DNA from: Actinoplanes campanulatus
Lineage (GTDB): Bacteria; Actinomycetota; Actinomycetes; Mycobacteriales; Micromonosporaceae
Reading direction: 5' to 3'
Length of the DNA: 64,000 nucleotides
NCBI RefSeq assembly: GCF_014647795.1
Contig: NZ_BMPW01000023.1
Location: 62,001 to 126,000 of the forward strand
The position numbers and the translations under genes are program-made. Below are positions 40,798-50,480 of the stretch, in pieces. The notes under the pieces were generated by a model. The model did not search any database and was not told the DNA's origin. It saw only the letters and a program-made list of their open reading frames with translations. Position 1 is the first letter of the stretch. Each line of letters opens with the position of its first letter.

Positions 40798-42426
40798 TCA
40801 GTGGCGGAAACCACCGACCAGGTTGGTGAGGTCCCCGGCGAGCCGGGTGAGGTCGGCCGCCGCCTGCTGTGTGGCCCGGGCGCCCTCGGCGGTGGCGGCC
40901 GCGACCTCGGCGACCCCGGAGACGGTCCGGGCGACGTCGCCGCTGCTGGTGGCGGCGTCCGCGACCGACCGGCTCATCTCGCCGGTGGTGGCGGTCTGTT
41001 CCTCCACGGCGGACGCGATGGTCGTGGTGTAGTCGCCGATACGCTGGATGACCTGGGTGATCTCGCCGATCGCGGTGGCCGCCGAGCCGCTGGACTCCTG
41101 GATCGCGGCGATCCGCTCGATGATCTCCTCGGTCGCCTTGGCGGTCTGCTGGGCGAGTTCCTTGACCTCGCCGGCCACCACGGCGAAGCCCTTGCCCAGC
41201 TCACCGGCGCGGGCGGCCTCGATGGTGGCGTTGAGGGCCAGCAGGTTGGTCTGCTCGGCGATGACGGTGATCAGCCGGACCACGTCGCCGATCTCCGCGC
41301 TGGCGGCGCCGAGTTCGGCGACCTGGTTGTTGGTGCGCTCGGCGACGGCCATGCCATCGTGGGCGACCCGGGCCGCGTCGGCCGCGTTGGAGGCGATCTC
41401 GGCGATCGAGGCGCTCATCTCCTCGGCTCCGGCGGCGACCGACTGGATGCCGATGTTGACCGACTCGCTGGCCGAGCTGGCGGCGCCGGCCTTCTCGGCG
41501 ACGTCGGCGGCCCCGCTCCCCAGTTGGGAGCTGACCGTGGACAGTTCCTCGGAGGCGCTGGCCAGCGTGACCGCGGACCCGCCGATGGTGCCGACGGTGT
41601 CCCGGAGCCGGGTGATGGCGACGTCCAGGGCGCGGCCCATGCGCCCGGGCTCGTCGCGGCTGGTGAGCCCGGTCTGCCGGGTCAGGTCCCCGTCGGCCAG
41701 GCCTTCACAGACCTCGGTGACCCGGTCCAGCGAGCGGACGATGCCCCGCGCCACCAGGACGCCGAGCCCGAGTGCCGCGGCGACGCCGAGGATGAGCAGC
41801 AGGATCGACTGGAGGCGGCTGCTCTCGTGCCGGGAGCGGGCGTTGTCGGCCGCCTGCGCCGCCGCGGCCTGCTCGATCTGGACCATCTCGGCGAGGTGTC
41901 CGTTGATCTCGGTGGTCAGATCCTGGAGCGGGCCGTTGCGGATGGCCACCCAGGCGTCCATGTCGTTGCTCTGGGCTGCGGGGATCAGTTGCTCGTCGGC
42001 GGTCCGTACGAACTCCTGCCAGTCGGCTTTCACGTCGGCGACCATGGCCGGATCGGGGACCGGGTCGGTGGCCTCGTACACGGCCCAGGCCTTTTCGACG
42101 GCGTCGAAGTCCTCGGCGATCTGCTCCTCGTACTGTCCTTCGGCGTCGGTGTCCGCGTTGAGCATGTGGTCGGACAGGGCGAGCTGGGCCTGGGTCATCC
42201 CGTTCTGCACCGATCCCAGCGCCGCCACGCCCAGCACGTTGCTCCGGTAGATCGACTGTGCCGCGTCGCTGGCCGAGGCGGCCGCCCGCAGTCCCAGCAC
42301 ACCTATCAGCAGAGCGACCACCACGGCGACCACGATCGCAGCGATGATCTTGAGGTTGACGCTGAGATCGACCCAGAACCGCCGTCCTCCGGCGCTCGGG
42401 TCCGCCTCCCCGGTCACTTCGGTCAT
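40798..42426 (-). CDS. Methyl-accepting chemotaxis protein
   Basis: The chosen ATG 42426 has CAGGGAGA upstream; the product has 542 residues. It has a membrane helix (KIIAAIVVAVVVALLIGVLGLRA, about 24-46), an outer four-helix-bundle sensor, a second helix (ILLLILGVAAALGLGVLVARGI, near 215), a HAMP region, and a cytoplasmic signalling domain whose hairpin tip contains VIAEQTNLLALNATIEAARAGELGKGFAVVAGEVKELA. It senses an extracellular ligand and modulates CheA. Presence of such a receptor fits a motile (for example zoospore-forming) actinobacterium. It heads a three-gene operon. Confidence 0.95.
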   Translation of the reverse strand: MTEVTGEADPSAGGRRFWVDLSVNLKIIAAIVVAVVVALLIGVLGLRAAASASDAAQSIYRSNVLGVAALGSVQNGMTQAQLALSDHMLNADTDAEGQYEEQIAEDFDAVEKAWAVYEATDPVPDPAMVADVKADWQEFVRTADEQLIPAAQSNDMDAWVAIRNGPLQDLTTEINGHLAEMVQIEQAAAAQAADNARSRHESSRLQSILLLILGVAAALGLGVLVARGIVRSLDRVTEVCEGLADGDLTRQTGLTSRDEPGRMGRALDVAITRLRDTVGTIGGSAVTLASASEELSTVSSQLGSGAADVAEKAGAASSASESVNIGIQSVAAGAEEMSASIAEIASNAADAARVAHDGMAVAERTNNQVAELGAASAEIGDVVRLITVIAEQTNLLALNATIEAARAGELGKGFAVVAGEVKELAQQTAKATEEIIERIAAIQESSGSAATAIGEITQVIQRIGDYTTTIASAVEEQTATTGEMSRSVADAATSSGDVARTVSGVAEVAAATAEGARATQQAAADLTRLAGDLTNLVGGFRH

Positions 42427-42537
42427 ATCCAGTCTCCCTGGCCAGGCCCGGCCGCCCCACACCGGCCGCCCGTACTACTCACGTCGGCACCATCCGGCAA
42501 CCTCTGAGCGACCCGGGCCAGATAAGAGGTGCGACGC

Positions 42538-43014
42538 TCAGGCGGCCCGGTCCTCGACCGGGCCGGGCCGGCGGACCCGGCGCGGCGGCGCCGTCCGCTC
42601 GCGAACCCGGTAGCGGACCGGCGGGGTGATCCGCAGCCGGCGCAGGAACGGCGCGAACGGGTCGCCGAAGGTGCGGGCCGCCGTGTTGAGCAGCAGCGCG
42701 GCGGCCACCATGCCGACCGCCGGCATGCCCAGCAGCAGGGCGACCACCGACCCGGTCAGCCCGCCCCACACCATCACTCGCAGCCCGACGTCGGCGACCG
42801 GGATGCCGCTGGGCCGCTGCCTGGTCCAGATCGGCAGGAACGACGACGCCAGAGCGAGCGCCACCGCGCCGAGCACGGCGGCCGCCGTCAGGAACGCCTG
42901 CGGCCAGTCGTAGTGCCGGCCGAGCGCGTAGCCGCCGGAGAGCACCACACCGAACCAGACCTTGGCGAGCGCCCAGCGCCCGACGCGGACCAGGGGATCG
43001 TCGGAATCCGTCAT
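42538..43014 (-). CDS. Small four-helix membrane protein, unknown function
   Basis: The 158-residue protein has an N-terminal acidic stretch, then about four hydrophobic segments (WFGVVLSGGYALGRH, AFLTAAAVLGAVALALASSFLPIW, VMVWGGLTGSVVALLLGMPAVGMVAAALLL) and a basic C-terminal tail rich in Arg and Pro. No known domain was recognised. It is upstream of the chemoreceptor in the same direction with 111 bp between, so association is possible but not shown. The right flank is the PARG-like gene, also leftward. Confidence 0.7.
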   Translation of the reverse strand: MTDSDDPLVRVGRWALAKVWFGVVLSGGYALGRHYDWPQAFLTAAAVLGAVALALASSFLPIWTRQRPSGIPVADVGLRVMVWGGLTGSVVALLLGMPAVGMVAAALLLNTAARTFGDPFAPFLRRLRITPPVRYRVRERTAPPRRVRRPGPVEDRAA

Positions 43015-43057
43015 GACGCGCTCCAGCCGGGCTGCGACGGCGGACAGGCGGTAGCGA

Positions 43058-43879
43058 CTACCCTACCGTCCGGCGCCCGGCATCGCCGGGAAGCGCGAAG
43101 GCCGCCCGGAACGCGTCGCGGACCGTCTCCCGGCGGTCCATGATCGCGAAGACCACCCGGTCGAACCACGGCCCGTCGCGCAGCGCCGCGGCGAAAACCC
43201 GCGCCACCTCGCCGGGGTCGTTGCCGAAGACGCCGCAGCCCCAGGCCCCGAGGACCAGTTCGCGGGCGCCGTGGGCGGCGGCCACCCGCAACACTCGCGC
43301 CGCCCGCCGGGCGAGCGCGCCGGAGACCTCCGCGAGCAGGTCCGGCTCGTTCCGGGTGATCGCCGCGCGGTTGGGGGCGGCCGAGGTCAGAATCGAGACG
43401 GGGTACGGGTGAGCAAGCAGCCGGCCGCGGTCGTCGCGAAAGACCGGAACCGCCGGGGACCAGATGATCCGGTCGGTGTAGAGCAGTCCCCGGTCGGCCC
43501 GGTGGAAGGCGTAGAAGTCTCCGGCGGCCAGCAGCGCGGGGTAGATCGCCGAGCCACGGGCGATGCTCTCCTCCTGCGCCTGGGCGCCGTTGAGGAAGCC
43601 GCCGCCCGGGTTGCGGGCCGACGCGAAGTTGAGGCAGGCCACCCCGGCGCCGACCCGGCGGGCGGCGGCCAGAGTGGACTCGGCGGTCACCTCGATCACC
43701 GGTGGGCCGGCCGCCGGGACGGGTTCGGGGAGCGGGTCGCCGGGCAGGTGAAGCCGGGTGCCGGCGACCGCGGCGGCGACGTCGCCGGCGATGTCCACGA
43801 CACCGTCCGGCCCCTCATACCACCCCTGCTCGGTGATCGCGACCGTCTCCCGCGCGATCCCGCGCAACCTGGCACTCAT
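43058..43879 (-). CDS. Microbial poly(ADP-ribose) glycohydrolase-like protein (TIGR02452/DUF2263 type)
   Basis: The 273-residue product has the microbial PARG signature: PGGGF at residues 91-95 followed by QEE at 102-104 in NPGGGFLNGAQAQEESIARGSAIY. The rest fits the macrodomain-like fold (LVLGAWGCGVFGNDPGEVARVFAAAL near the C-terminus). Such enzymes remove ADP-ribose chains from proteins or DNA, and some bacterial relatives act in ADP-ribose signalling or phage defence. No ADP-ribosyltransferase gene is adjacent. The ATG at 43879 has only a weak ribosome site. Confidence 0.88.
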   Translation of the reverse strand: MSARLRGIARETVAITEQGWYEGPDGVVDIAGDVAAAVAGTRLHLPGDPLPEPVPAAGPPVIEVTAESTLAAARRVGAGVACLNFASARNPGGGFLNGAQAQEESIARGSAIYPALLAAGDFYAFHRADRGLLYTDRIIWSPAVPVFRDDRGRLLAHPYPVSILTSAAPNRAAITRNEPDLLAEVSGALARRAARVLRVAAAHGARELVLGAWGCGVFGNDPGEVARVFAAALRDGPWFDRVVFAIMDRRETVRDAFRAAFALPGDAGRRTVG

Positions 43880-43976
43880 GATCTCGATGATCGCCGCCCC
43901 CGGCGGATGGCACCAGGCATTTTGAGCGGCACGCTGCTCGGGTTCGTCGCGCAGCGCGCCGCCCAGGTCTGACGTC

Positions 43977-45170
43977 TCACGCTGTCCGGAGGGCTTCGGT
44001 CGGGGCCATCCGGGCGGCCCGCAGCGCCGGGTAGAGGCCGGCGATCGTGCCGACCAGGATCGCGGCGGCCAGCCCGCCGCCCGCGGCCTCCGGCGGGATG
44101 AGCGGCTGCCAGCCCCTGTTGACCGCCAGAGCCACCGTGACGCCGGCGCCCAGCAGTACGCCCACCCCGCCCCCGACCGCGCCGAGCAGCACCGACTCGA
44201 CCACGAACTGTGCCGCCACGTGCCGCCGCGCCGCACCCAGCGCCCGGCGCAGACCGACCTCGCCGCGCCGTTCCAGCACCGAGATCACCATGACGTTGGC
44301 GATGCCGATGCCGCCGACCAGCAGCGCCACCGCGCCCAGCCCGAGGAACAGCGAGGTGCTGGCGTCGTCGACCGCCTGCCGGGCGGTGAGCACGTCGGAC
44401 GGCTGACTGACCGAGGTGCGGCCCGGGTTCTGCGGGTTGGCGGCGCGCGGCAGCATGTTCTCCACCTGCTCGGTCAGCGCGGTGTCGGTCCGTACGTAGA
44501 TCCGGCTCGGATGCCCCTGGTAGCCGAACTCGCTCTTCGCCACCTCGAACCCGATCAGCGCGGCCCGGTCGATCTCCGGCGCCAGGTCCACCTGCCGCAG
44601 GATGCCGACCACGGTGAACCACCGCTCGCCCAGCCAGACCCGCTCGTACCCGGTCACCTCGGCGATGCCCAGCACGGTCGCCGCCTGGTGGCCGAGGACC
44701 ACCACCGGGTAGCGCGCGGTGGCCGCGTCCAGGAACACCCCGTCGAGCAGGGCGCCGTCCAGGGTGGACAGCAGCTCGGGGTCGGTGGCCCGGACGTCCA
44801 GCCCGCCGTGCCGGTTGGCCGGCATCCGGTCGTTGCGCAGCACGTGCGCGTCCGGGATCTGCGCGGTGCCGGACGCCGACGTCACCCCCTCGGTACGCCG
44901 GATCGACGCGGCCGCGGTGGCCGGCAGCTGCTCCTCGGGCGCCCCTTTGGGCTGGCTGCTGGCCACCGTGAGCAGGTTGGTGCCGAGCCGGTCGAGCTGG
45001 GCGAGCACCTGCGCCTGGCTGGACCGGGTGACGCCGAGGACGGCGACCATGGCGGCGATGCCGATGGCCACGCCGAGCACCGACAGCGCGGCCCGGCCCG
45101 GCCGGGTGCGCAGCCCGATCGTGGCGACCGGCAGCAGGTCGGCCAGCCGCAGCCGGGACAACGGGCTCAT
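43977..45170 (-). CDS. MacB-type ABC transporter permease
   Basis: The 397-residue product has an N-terminal transmembrane helix ([20 protein letters not shown]), a large outer MacB-PCD-like domain (about 50-260), and three C-terminal helices ([36 protein letters not shown] is the FtsX signature; [43 protein letters not shown]). Four bases overlap with the ATPase. With the ATPase and adaptor it makes a MacAB-like exporter of peptides, drugs or lipids from the membrane. Confidence 0.94.
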   Translation of the reverse strand: MSPLSRLRLADLLPVATIGLRTRPGRAALSVLGVAIGIAAMVAVLGVTRSSQAQVLAQLDRLGTNLLTVASSQPKGAPEEQLPATAAASIRRTEGVTSASGTAQIPDAHVLRNDRMPANRHGGLDVRATDPELLSTLDGALLDGVFLDAATARYPVVVLGHQAATVLGIAEVTGYERVWLGERWFTVVGILRQVDLAPEIDRAALIGFEVAKSEFGYQGHPSRIYVRTDTALTEQVENMLPRAANPQNPGRTSVSQPSDVLTARQAVDDASTSLFLGLGAVALLVGGIGIANVMVISVLERRGEVGLRRALGAARRHVAAQFVVESVLLGAVGGGVGVLLGAGVTVALAVNRGWQPLIPPEAAGGGLAAAILVGTIAGLYPALRAARMAPTEALRTA

Positions 45171-45835
45171 GACGCCACCCGCCCGTCCAGGATGGTGACC
45201 TGCCGCTGGGCGGCGGCCGCCACGTGGGCGTCGTGGGTGATCACCACGATGGTGGCGCCCTCGGCGTTGAGCTCCCGCAGCAGCGCCAGGATCCCGTCGC
45301 CGTTGGCCGAGTCGAGGTTGCCGGTCGGCTCGTCGGCGAAGAGGACCTCGGGCCGGCCGATCAGCGCCCGGGCGATCGCCACCCGCTGCCGTTCCCCGCC
45401 GGAGAGCAGCCGGGCCCGGTGGTGCATCCGGTGGCCGAGGCCGACCCGTTCCAGGGCCTCTTCGGCGGCCGCCCGCCGCCGCCGGGCCGGGATGCCCCGG
45501 TAGAGCAGGCCGGTCGCCACGTTGTCCCGGGCGTCGGCGTGGTCGAGCAGGAAGAACTGCTGGAAGACCACGCCGAGCCGGTGCGCCCGCAGCCCGGCGA
45601 GCCGGCGTTCGCTGAGCTTCTCCAGAGCCTCCCCGGCGATGCGGACCGAGCCGGAGGTGGGCCGGTCCAGTCCGGCGGCCAGGTTGAGCAGGGTGCTCTT
45701 GCCGGACCCGGACGGGCCGACCACGGCGACCATCTCACCACTGTGCACGGTGAGGTCGACGCCGCGGACCGACTCGACCGGCGGGCTGCCCGGGTACGTC
45801 TTGGACACGTCGGCGAGTTCCAGGGCGGCGGTCAT
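45167..45835 (-). CDS. MacB/LolD-type ABC transporter ATPase
   Basis: The 222-residue ATPase starts at ATG 45835, overlapping the adaptor stop (ATGA). Walker A is GPSGSGKST, signature [16 protein letters not shown], Walker [13 protein letters not shown], all of the MacB/LolD subfamily. It begins [24 protein letters not shown]. It powers the neighbouring FtsX-type permease. Upstream in-frame sequence is not protein-like. Confidence 0.96.
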   Translation of the reverse strand: MTAALELADVSKTYPGSPPVESVRGVDLTVHSGEMVAVVGPSGSGKSTLLNLAAGLDRPTSGSVRIAGEALEKLSERRLAGLRAHRLGVVFQQFFLLDHADARDNVATGLLYRGIPARRRRAAAEEALERVGLGHRMHHRARLLSGGERQRVAIARALIGRPEVLFADEPTGNLDSANGDGILALLRELNAEGATIVVITHDAHVAAAAQRQVTILDGRVAS

Positions 45836-46902
45836 GTCGCCGGCACCTCCACCCGGTCGCCCTCGCTGATGTCGCCGGTGACCTCGACCAGGCCGGAGGC
45901 GTCGTCGTAGAGGCCGGGCTTCACGTCGGCGTACGCCCCGGAGGCCAGCCGCACCCGGTAGCCGGTCCCCGGGGCGGCCAGCAGCGCCGCCATCGGGACG
46001 ACCAGCACGTCCTGGTGTCTCGCGGTGGCCAGGTTGATCTGCACCGACGCCTGGTCCAGGGTGGCGCCGCCCTTCGGGGCGCCGATCCGCATGACCACCC
46101 GGACGGTGGCCGGCTCCTGGTTGCCGTTGTCGTCGGTGGCGCTGGTGGCCACCTTCCCGACCTCGAGCACCTCGCCGTCGACCGTCCCGGCGCCCGGCAC
46201 GGTGACCGACACCTCGTCGCCGGCCCTGATCTGGTTCTGCTTCTCGGCGGCCAGGTCGGCGGTGACCACCCGTCTCGTGGTGGTGCCGGTCAGCACCGGC
46301 TGGTCCGGGCCGGCCGACGCGCCCACCCCGATCTTCGCCTCGGTGACCCGGACCTCGCCGGCCAGGAACGCGACCGTCCCGAGGGTCAGCCGGCCGTTCT
46401 GCGTCACCTTCCACTTCTTCTGGAGGCGTTTCACCGCGGCGGTGGTCGCCGCGGTGAAGTCCCGGTCCACGGTCATCTCGCCGTCCGGGTCCATGCCGAG
46501 CGTTCTCAGGTTGCGCTCCAGCTGGCGGACGTCGTCGCCGTCGGTGACGCTCGAGTCCAGATCCCGGTACGCCGGGACGTTGCCGTAGAGCAGCCGGACC
46601 GGTGAGCCGTCGACCCGGTAGAGGACGCCCCCGCGGCGGACCGTCGACCCCGCCTCGGCGGCCCCCGTCAGGATCCCGGCGGCGCCCCGGTGGATGACCG
46701 TGTAGGAGCCGTCGAACCCGTACGTCCCGGAGATCCGGAACCGCTGGGTGACCGTGCCCTTCTCGACCGCCACGGTGTTCGTGGGCACGTCGGTGGCGCC
46801 CGCCGCCTCCGGTTCCGCGGTGACGGTGTAGCCGGTGGCCAGGGCGCCGGCGGCGACCACCACCCCGGTCAGCGACACCGCGACCTTCCGCCGGGCGCTC
46901 AC
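45832..46902 (-). CDS. Efflux adaptor (HlyD/MacA-like) with a peptidoglycan-binding domain
   Basis: The 356-residue product starts at GTG 46902, overlapping the lipoprotein stop (GTGA). A signal anchor ([21 protein letters not shown]) is followed by a barrel-sandwich half, a PG_binding_1 domain ([42 protein letters not shown], about 120-165), then a second half with beta domains ([24 protein letters not shown]). Adaptors with an inserted peptidoglycan-binding domain are typical of Gram-positive MacA-like pumps and would anchor the exporter in the cell wall. Confidence 0.92.
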   Translation of the reverse strand: MSARRKVAVSLTGVVVAAGALATGYTVTAEPEAAGATDVPTNTVAVEKGTVTQRFRISGTYGFDGSYTVIHRGAAGILTGAAEAGSTVRRGGVLYRVDGSPVRLLYGNVPAYRDLDSSVTDGDDVRQLERNLRTLGMDPDGEMTVDRDFTAATTAAVKRLQKKWKVTQNGRLTLGTVAFLAGEVRVTEAKIGVGASAGPDQPVLTGTTTRRVVTADLAAEKQNQIRAGDEVSVTVPGAGTVDGEVLEVGKVATSATDDNGNQEPATVRVVMRIGAPKGGATLDQASVQINLATARHQDVLVVPMAALLAAPGTGYRVRLASGAYADVKPGLYDDASGLVEVTGDISEGDRVEVPAT

Positions 46903-47465
46903 GAGATGCCCACCGGACCGGACCAGAACTGCTCGCACGCCTTGCGGGCGGTGTCCAGGCGGCTGCCCGGCTCCGGTTTCTCGCCCTCCAGGGACGTGCC
47001 CTTGATCGGGAACCGGCCCTGGGCGTCCGGGTCCGGCCACTCCGGCACGCCGTTCTCCCGGTAGCACTGCGCCATCTTGCGCAGCGCCTCGACGTCCTCG
47101 GGGCCGGGTGGTTCCGGATCGCCGCCCTCCTCCTTGGCGAGGGCGCCCTCCGGGATCTTCTCGATGGTCTCCCGGCAGGCCTCCTCGGCGGCGTTCCAGG
47201 TCTGCTCGCCGGCCTTCTCCTCGGCGGCGTTCATCTCGTCGTCGGGCACCTTGAGACGGTTGTCCTCGACGTACGGGTCCGGCATGTCGGCCACGCCGTG
47301 CTCCCGCAGGCACTGCACAGCCGCCCTACCCAGGGTGAGCAGTTCCGCGTCGGAGATCGTCGGAACGTACGACGAGGGATCCGTGGCCGGTGAGCCGTTG
47401 ACGCCGGAACATCCGGCCAGGGCGACCATCAGGGCCGCCGCTACGCAACTCGTCACGATTCTCAT
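46899..47465 (-). CDS. Lipoprotein with duplicated cysteine-containing unit
   Basis: The 188-residue product starts at ATG 47465 with a signal and lipobox LAGC near residue 19. Two units repeat: [25 protein letters not shown] with ACRETIEKI, and [25 protein letters not shown] with ACEQFWSG. Each carries a leading and a closing cysteine, so one disulfide per unit is likely. The function is unknown, but it heads the exporter operon and is anchored outside, so it may bind or hand over the exported molecule. The gene before it, rightward, is the histidine kinase. Confidence 0.85.
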   Translation of the reverse strand: MRIVTSCVAAALMVALAGCSGVNGSPATDPSSYVPTISDAELLTLGRAAVQCLREHGVADMPDPYVEDNRLKVPDDEMNAAEEKAGEQTWNAAEEACRETIEKIPEGALAKEEGGDPEPPGPEDVEALRKMAQCYRENGVPEWPDPDAQGRFPIKGTSLEGEKPEPGSRLDTARKACEQFWSGPVGIS

Positions 47466-47607
47466 GGGAGCCAGGTTGGCGGTCCGGCATGCGGCCGGTC
47501 GTCCGCGAGCGGTCCGATTCTTTCCGGTACGCGTATGCCCGCGGTCGTACACCGAAGTCAGACCGTGGACGGACGGCGGCCCGGCCCGGCGTCTCTAGAC
47601 TGGGCGA

Positions 47608-48837
47608 ATGTCCAGGTTAACCGGCCTCCGGTGGGTCGCCGTCGACGTCTGCGGCGCGGCCGTGCTCGTCATCGCGTCGGCGGAGGACCGCAACGAGACC
47701 GACCTGTGGGGTCCGTATGCCACGGTCATGGTGGCGAGCCTGCTGCTGGCCCGGCACCGGCCGCTGCTCGCGCTGGTGCTGAGCGTCGCCGGCACGGCTC
47801 TGCTCCACCTGCCCGAATCGACCGGCGTCGACCCGCTGGACCTGGCCGTCCCGGTGGCGCTCTTCGCGCTGGCCGCCGCCGAGCGGCCCCGGCGGGTCGG
47901 GGCGATCGCCTGCGGGCTCCTGCTGGCCGGGATCGGCGTGGCGAGCCTGGCCCGGCCGGTTGTCCGCGCCGACGTCCTCCAGCCTCCGGACACGCACGCC
48001 GTCGCCATCCGCGTCGAGAAACCGACCGGGCGGGTCGTCGTGGAGACCGTCGAGCCGGCCTGGCCGGACCGGCTGTGGGAGAGCAGCGGGCTGATGCTCG
48101 CGCTGGCCGCCGCCTACCTGCTCGGCGACAATCTGCGCGGCCGGCGCCTGCACCTGCGCACTCTGGAGCGGCGGGCCGCCGACCTGGAGCGCGAGCAGCG
48201 GCAGCGGGTGGCGCTGGCGACCGCGGCCGAGCGCGCCCGGATCACCCGCGAGCTGCACGACGTGGTGGCGCACGGCCTGTCGGTGATGGTGGTCCAGGCA
48301 CAGGGGGCGGCGGCGGCCTTGAAACGCCACCCCGATCGTACGGAGCACGCGCTCCGTGACATCGTCACCACCGGCCGGTCGTCGCTGGCCGAGATGCGGC
48401 GCCTGCTGGCCATCGTCAGCCAGGAGCCGGAGCTGGCGCCGCAGCCCGGCGTGCAGGCGCTGCCCGAGCTGATCGACCGGATCCGGGCCGCCGGGACCAC
48501 GGTCACCTTCACGGTCGAGGGCGAGCCGGCGCCGCTGCCGGCCGGGGTGGACCTGTCGGCGTACCGGATCGCCCAGGAGGCCCTGACGAACACGCTGAAG
48601 CACGCCGGTCCGGGGGCCGGCGCGGCCGTCCGCCTGGGTTTCCACGCGGAGTCCCTGGAGATCGAGGTGAGCGACGACGGCCGGCCGCCGGCCGGCCCGG
48701 CCGATATGACCGGAAACGGTCTTCGGGGGATCGCCGAGCGGGTGCGGCTGCTCGACGGCGAGCTGGAGACCGGGGCCGGTGACGGCGGTGGTTTCCGGGT
48801 GCTGGCCCGGCTTCCGCTGCGGCCGGTGAGCACTTGA
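47608..48837 (+). CDS. Sensor histidine kinase (DesK/HisKA_3 type)
   Basis: The 409-residue protein has five hydrophobic segments in the first 170 residues, including an extra outer loop (DVLQPPDTHAVAIRVEKPTGRVVVETVEPAW) before the last one. The dimerisation region is ARITRELHDVVAHGLSVMVVQAQGA with the phospho-histidine; the ATPase domain has YRIAQEALTNTLKHAG and GNGLRGIAERVRLLDG. It is divergent from the lipoprotein-ABC exporter operon with 142 bp between, and followed by its regulator. By analogy with BceRS-type loci it probably senses the compound exported by the pump. Confidence 0.94.
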   Translation: MSRLTGLRWVAVDVCGAAVLVIASAEDRNETDLWGPYATVMVASLLLARHRPLLALVLSVAGTALLHLPESTGVDPLDLAVPVALFALAAAERPRRVGAIACGLLLAGIGVASLARPVVRADVLQPPDTHAVAIRVEKPTGRVVVETVEPAWPDRLWESSGLMLALAAAYLLGDNLRGRRLHLRTLERRAADLEREQRQRVALATAAERARITRELHDVVAHGLSVMVVQAQGAAAALKRHPDRTEHALRDIVTTGRSSLAEMRRLLAIVSQEPELAPQPGVQALPELIDRIRAAGTTVTFTVEGEPAPLPAGVDLSAYRIAQEALTNTLKHAGPGAGAAVRLGFHAESLEIEVSDDGRPPAGPADMTGNGLRGIAERVRLLDGELETGAGDGGGFRVLARLPLRPVST

Positions 48838-48889
48838 TGGCCGCCGGCATGGTGCCGGCCGGGCTTCCCTCGCGGCCGGGGAGCGCCGG

Positions 48890-49546
48890 ATGACCATCCG
48901 GGTGGTGCTGGTCGACGACCAGGTGCTGGTGCGGACCGGCTTCCGGATGATCCTCGACGAGACCGAGGGCATCGAGGTGGTCGGCGAGGCCGGGGACGGC
49001 GCCGCCGCCGTGGAGGTGTCCGCCCGGACCAGGCCGGACGTGGTCCTGATGGACGTGCGGATGCCCGGCGTCGACGGCATCACCGCGACCGGGCGGATCC
49101 GGGCCCTCTCCCCCGCCCCTCGGGTGATCATCCTGACCACCTTCGACCTGGACGACCACCTGTTCGCCGGGCTGCGCGCCGGGGCCAGCGGCTTCCTGCT
49201 GAAGGACACCCTGGCCGACGACCTGATCGCCGCGGTCCGGGTGGTGGCGTCCGGTGAGGCGGTGACCGCGCCGACCGCCACCCGCCGGCTGATCGCCCAC
49301 TACGTCGCCGCCCCGGCGACCGGCCCGGCCCGCGCCGACCACCGGCTGGACCCGCTCACCGCCCGGGAGCGGGAGGTGCTCACCCTGATCGCCCGCGGCC
49401 TGTCGAACGCGGAGATCGCCGGGTCGCTGCGCGTCTCGGAGGGCACCGTGAAGACCCACATCGGACGGATCCTGGCGAAACTCGGCCTGCGCGACCGCAT
49501 CCAGGCCGTCATCCTCGGCTACGAGTGCGGCCTGGTCACCCCGTGA
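48890..49546 (+). CDS. NarL/LuxR-type response regulator
   Basis: The 218-residue protein has a receiver (VVLVDDQVLVRTGF, phospho-aspartate in VVLMDVRMPGVDG, FLLKDT) and a LuxR helix-turn-helix (LTAREREVLTLIARGLSNAEIAGSLRVSEGTVKTHIGRILAKLGL). It follows the kinase by 52 bases. A role in regulating the divergent exporter operon is likely from position. Confidence 0.95.
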   Translation: MTIRVVLVDDQVLVRTGFRMILDETEGIEVVGEAGDGAAAVEVSARTRPDVVLMDVRMPGVDGITATGRIRALSPAPRVIILTTFDLDDHLFAGLRAGASGFLLKDTLADDLIAAVRVVASGEAVTAPTATRRLIAHYVAAPATGPARADHRLDPLTAREREVLTLIARGLSNAEIAGSLRVSEGTVKTHIGRILAKLGLRDRIQAVILGYECGLVTP

Positions 49547-49615
49547 TCCGCCGCGCGGTGGGATCCGCCGCCCCCGCCCGCGACTGAGCGCGCGCCCGCC
49601 CTACCATCCCTCCTC

Positions 49616-50035
49616 ATGTTCGAATTCCCGCTGATCAGCGCCTCGTCCCGGGTCGCGCCGGAGCACTTCCACGCCCGCTGGTGCGACGTGGCGACCCACC
49701 CGCAATGGGCGCCCGGCATGGAGTACCTGCGTCTCGGCGAGCCGCTGCGGGCCGGCGCCCGCGGCGTCATGAAGACCCGTGCGGGGCAGGAGACGCCGTT
49801 CCTCGTCAGCGACCTGGTCCCGGGCCGGGTCTTCCAGGACACCGTCCCCTTCGACGGCGCCGACCTGACGGTCCGCCACGAGTCCCTCCCCGACGGCACC
49901 GGCAGCCGCCTCGAGCTGCGCGCCCGCCTCGACGGCCCGCGCGCCGCCGAGGTCGCCGCCGAGTTGGCCGGCCTGGACGAGGTGCTGGCCGGCGACCTGG
50001 CCGGATTGATCGCCCTGGTCGAGAGGGAGCACTGA
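49616..50035 (+). CDS. SRPBCC-family (polyketide cyclase/dehydrase-like) protein
   Basis: The 139-residue product has the START-like layout of SRPBCC proteins: an initial strand (FEFPLISASSRVAPEHFHARWCDVATHPQWAPGMEYLRLGE), central strands (VFQDTVPFDGADLTVRHESLP) and a long C-terminal helix (AAEVAAELAGLDEVLAGDLAGLIALVE). Such proteins bind hydrophobic small ligands. It is monocistronic, convergent with the small membrane protein gene. Substrate unknown. Confidence 0.8.
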   Translation: MFEFPLISASSRVAPEHFHARWCDVATHPQWAPGMEYLRLGEPLRAGARGVMKTRAGQETPFLVSDLVPGRVFQDTVPFDGADLTVRHESLPDGTGSRLELRARLDGPRAAEVAAELAGLDEVLAGDLAGLIALVEREH

Positions 50036-50048
50036 CCCCGGTGACCGC

Positions 50049-50480
50049 TCATTTCGCGGTGTCGGCCAGTTTCAGGTCCGCGACGAACTGCTCGAATTCG
50101 TCCGCCTCGTCCGGGCAGTAGACCTGGATGATGGCGCGCATCCCGTTCAGCGCCTGCTCGTCGGCGATCACCGGCCGGGCGCCCGGGCCGCCCGCGCCGT
50201 TGCTGAGGGTGGCGAGCAGCTGGGATCGGGCCAGCTCGTCGTTGGGTGCGGCGCAGACCAGGCCGCCGTCGTCGCCGAGCACCTGCGCGATCCGCTCGTT
50301 CGCCGCGGCGGGCAGCCCGAGCGTCGCGACGAGCCGGTCGGCCTTCCGTCTCGCCTCGTGGCTGCTCTTCGCGGTCCGGAAGGTGGCCAGCCCGATGCCC
50401 GCCAGGGTGAGAAAGACGATCCCGAGGATCAGGTAGGTGACGACCCTGGTGGTCCGGGGCGCCGAGTCGACGGTGGTCAC
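50049..50480 (-). CDS. Small membrane-anchored protein, last gene of the CrtC-permease operon
   Basis: The 143-residue product starts at GTG 50480, overlapping the permease stop (GTGA). One membrane helix (VVTYLILGIVFLTLAGIGLATFRTA, about 13-37) is followed by an acidic outer or inner domain with two cysteines (GGLVCAAPNDELARSQLL and IIQVYCPDEADEFEQFV). No family was recognised. Tight coupling to the APC permease suggests an accessory subunit. Confidence 0.75.
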   Translation of the reverse strand: MTTVDSAPRTTRVVTYLILGIVFLTLAGIGLATFRTAKSSHEARRKADRLVATLGLPAAANERIAQVLGDDGGLVCAAPNDELARSQLLATLSNGAGGPGARPVIADEQALNGMRAIIQVYCPDEADEFEQFVADLKLADTAK

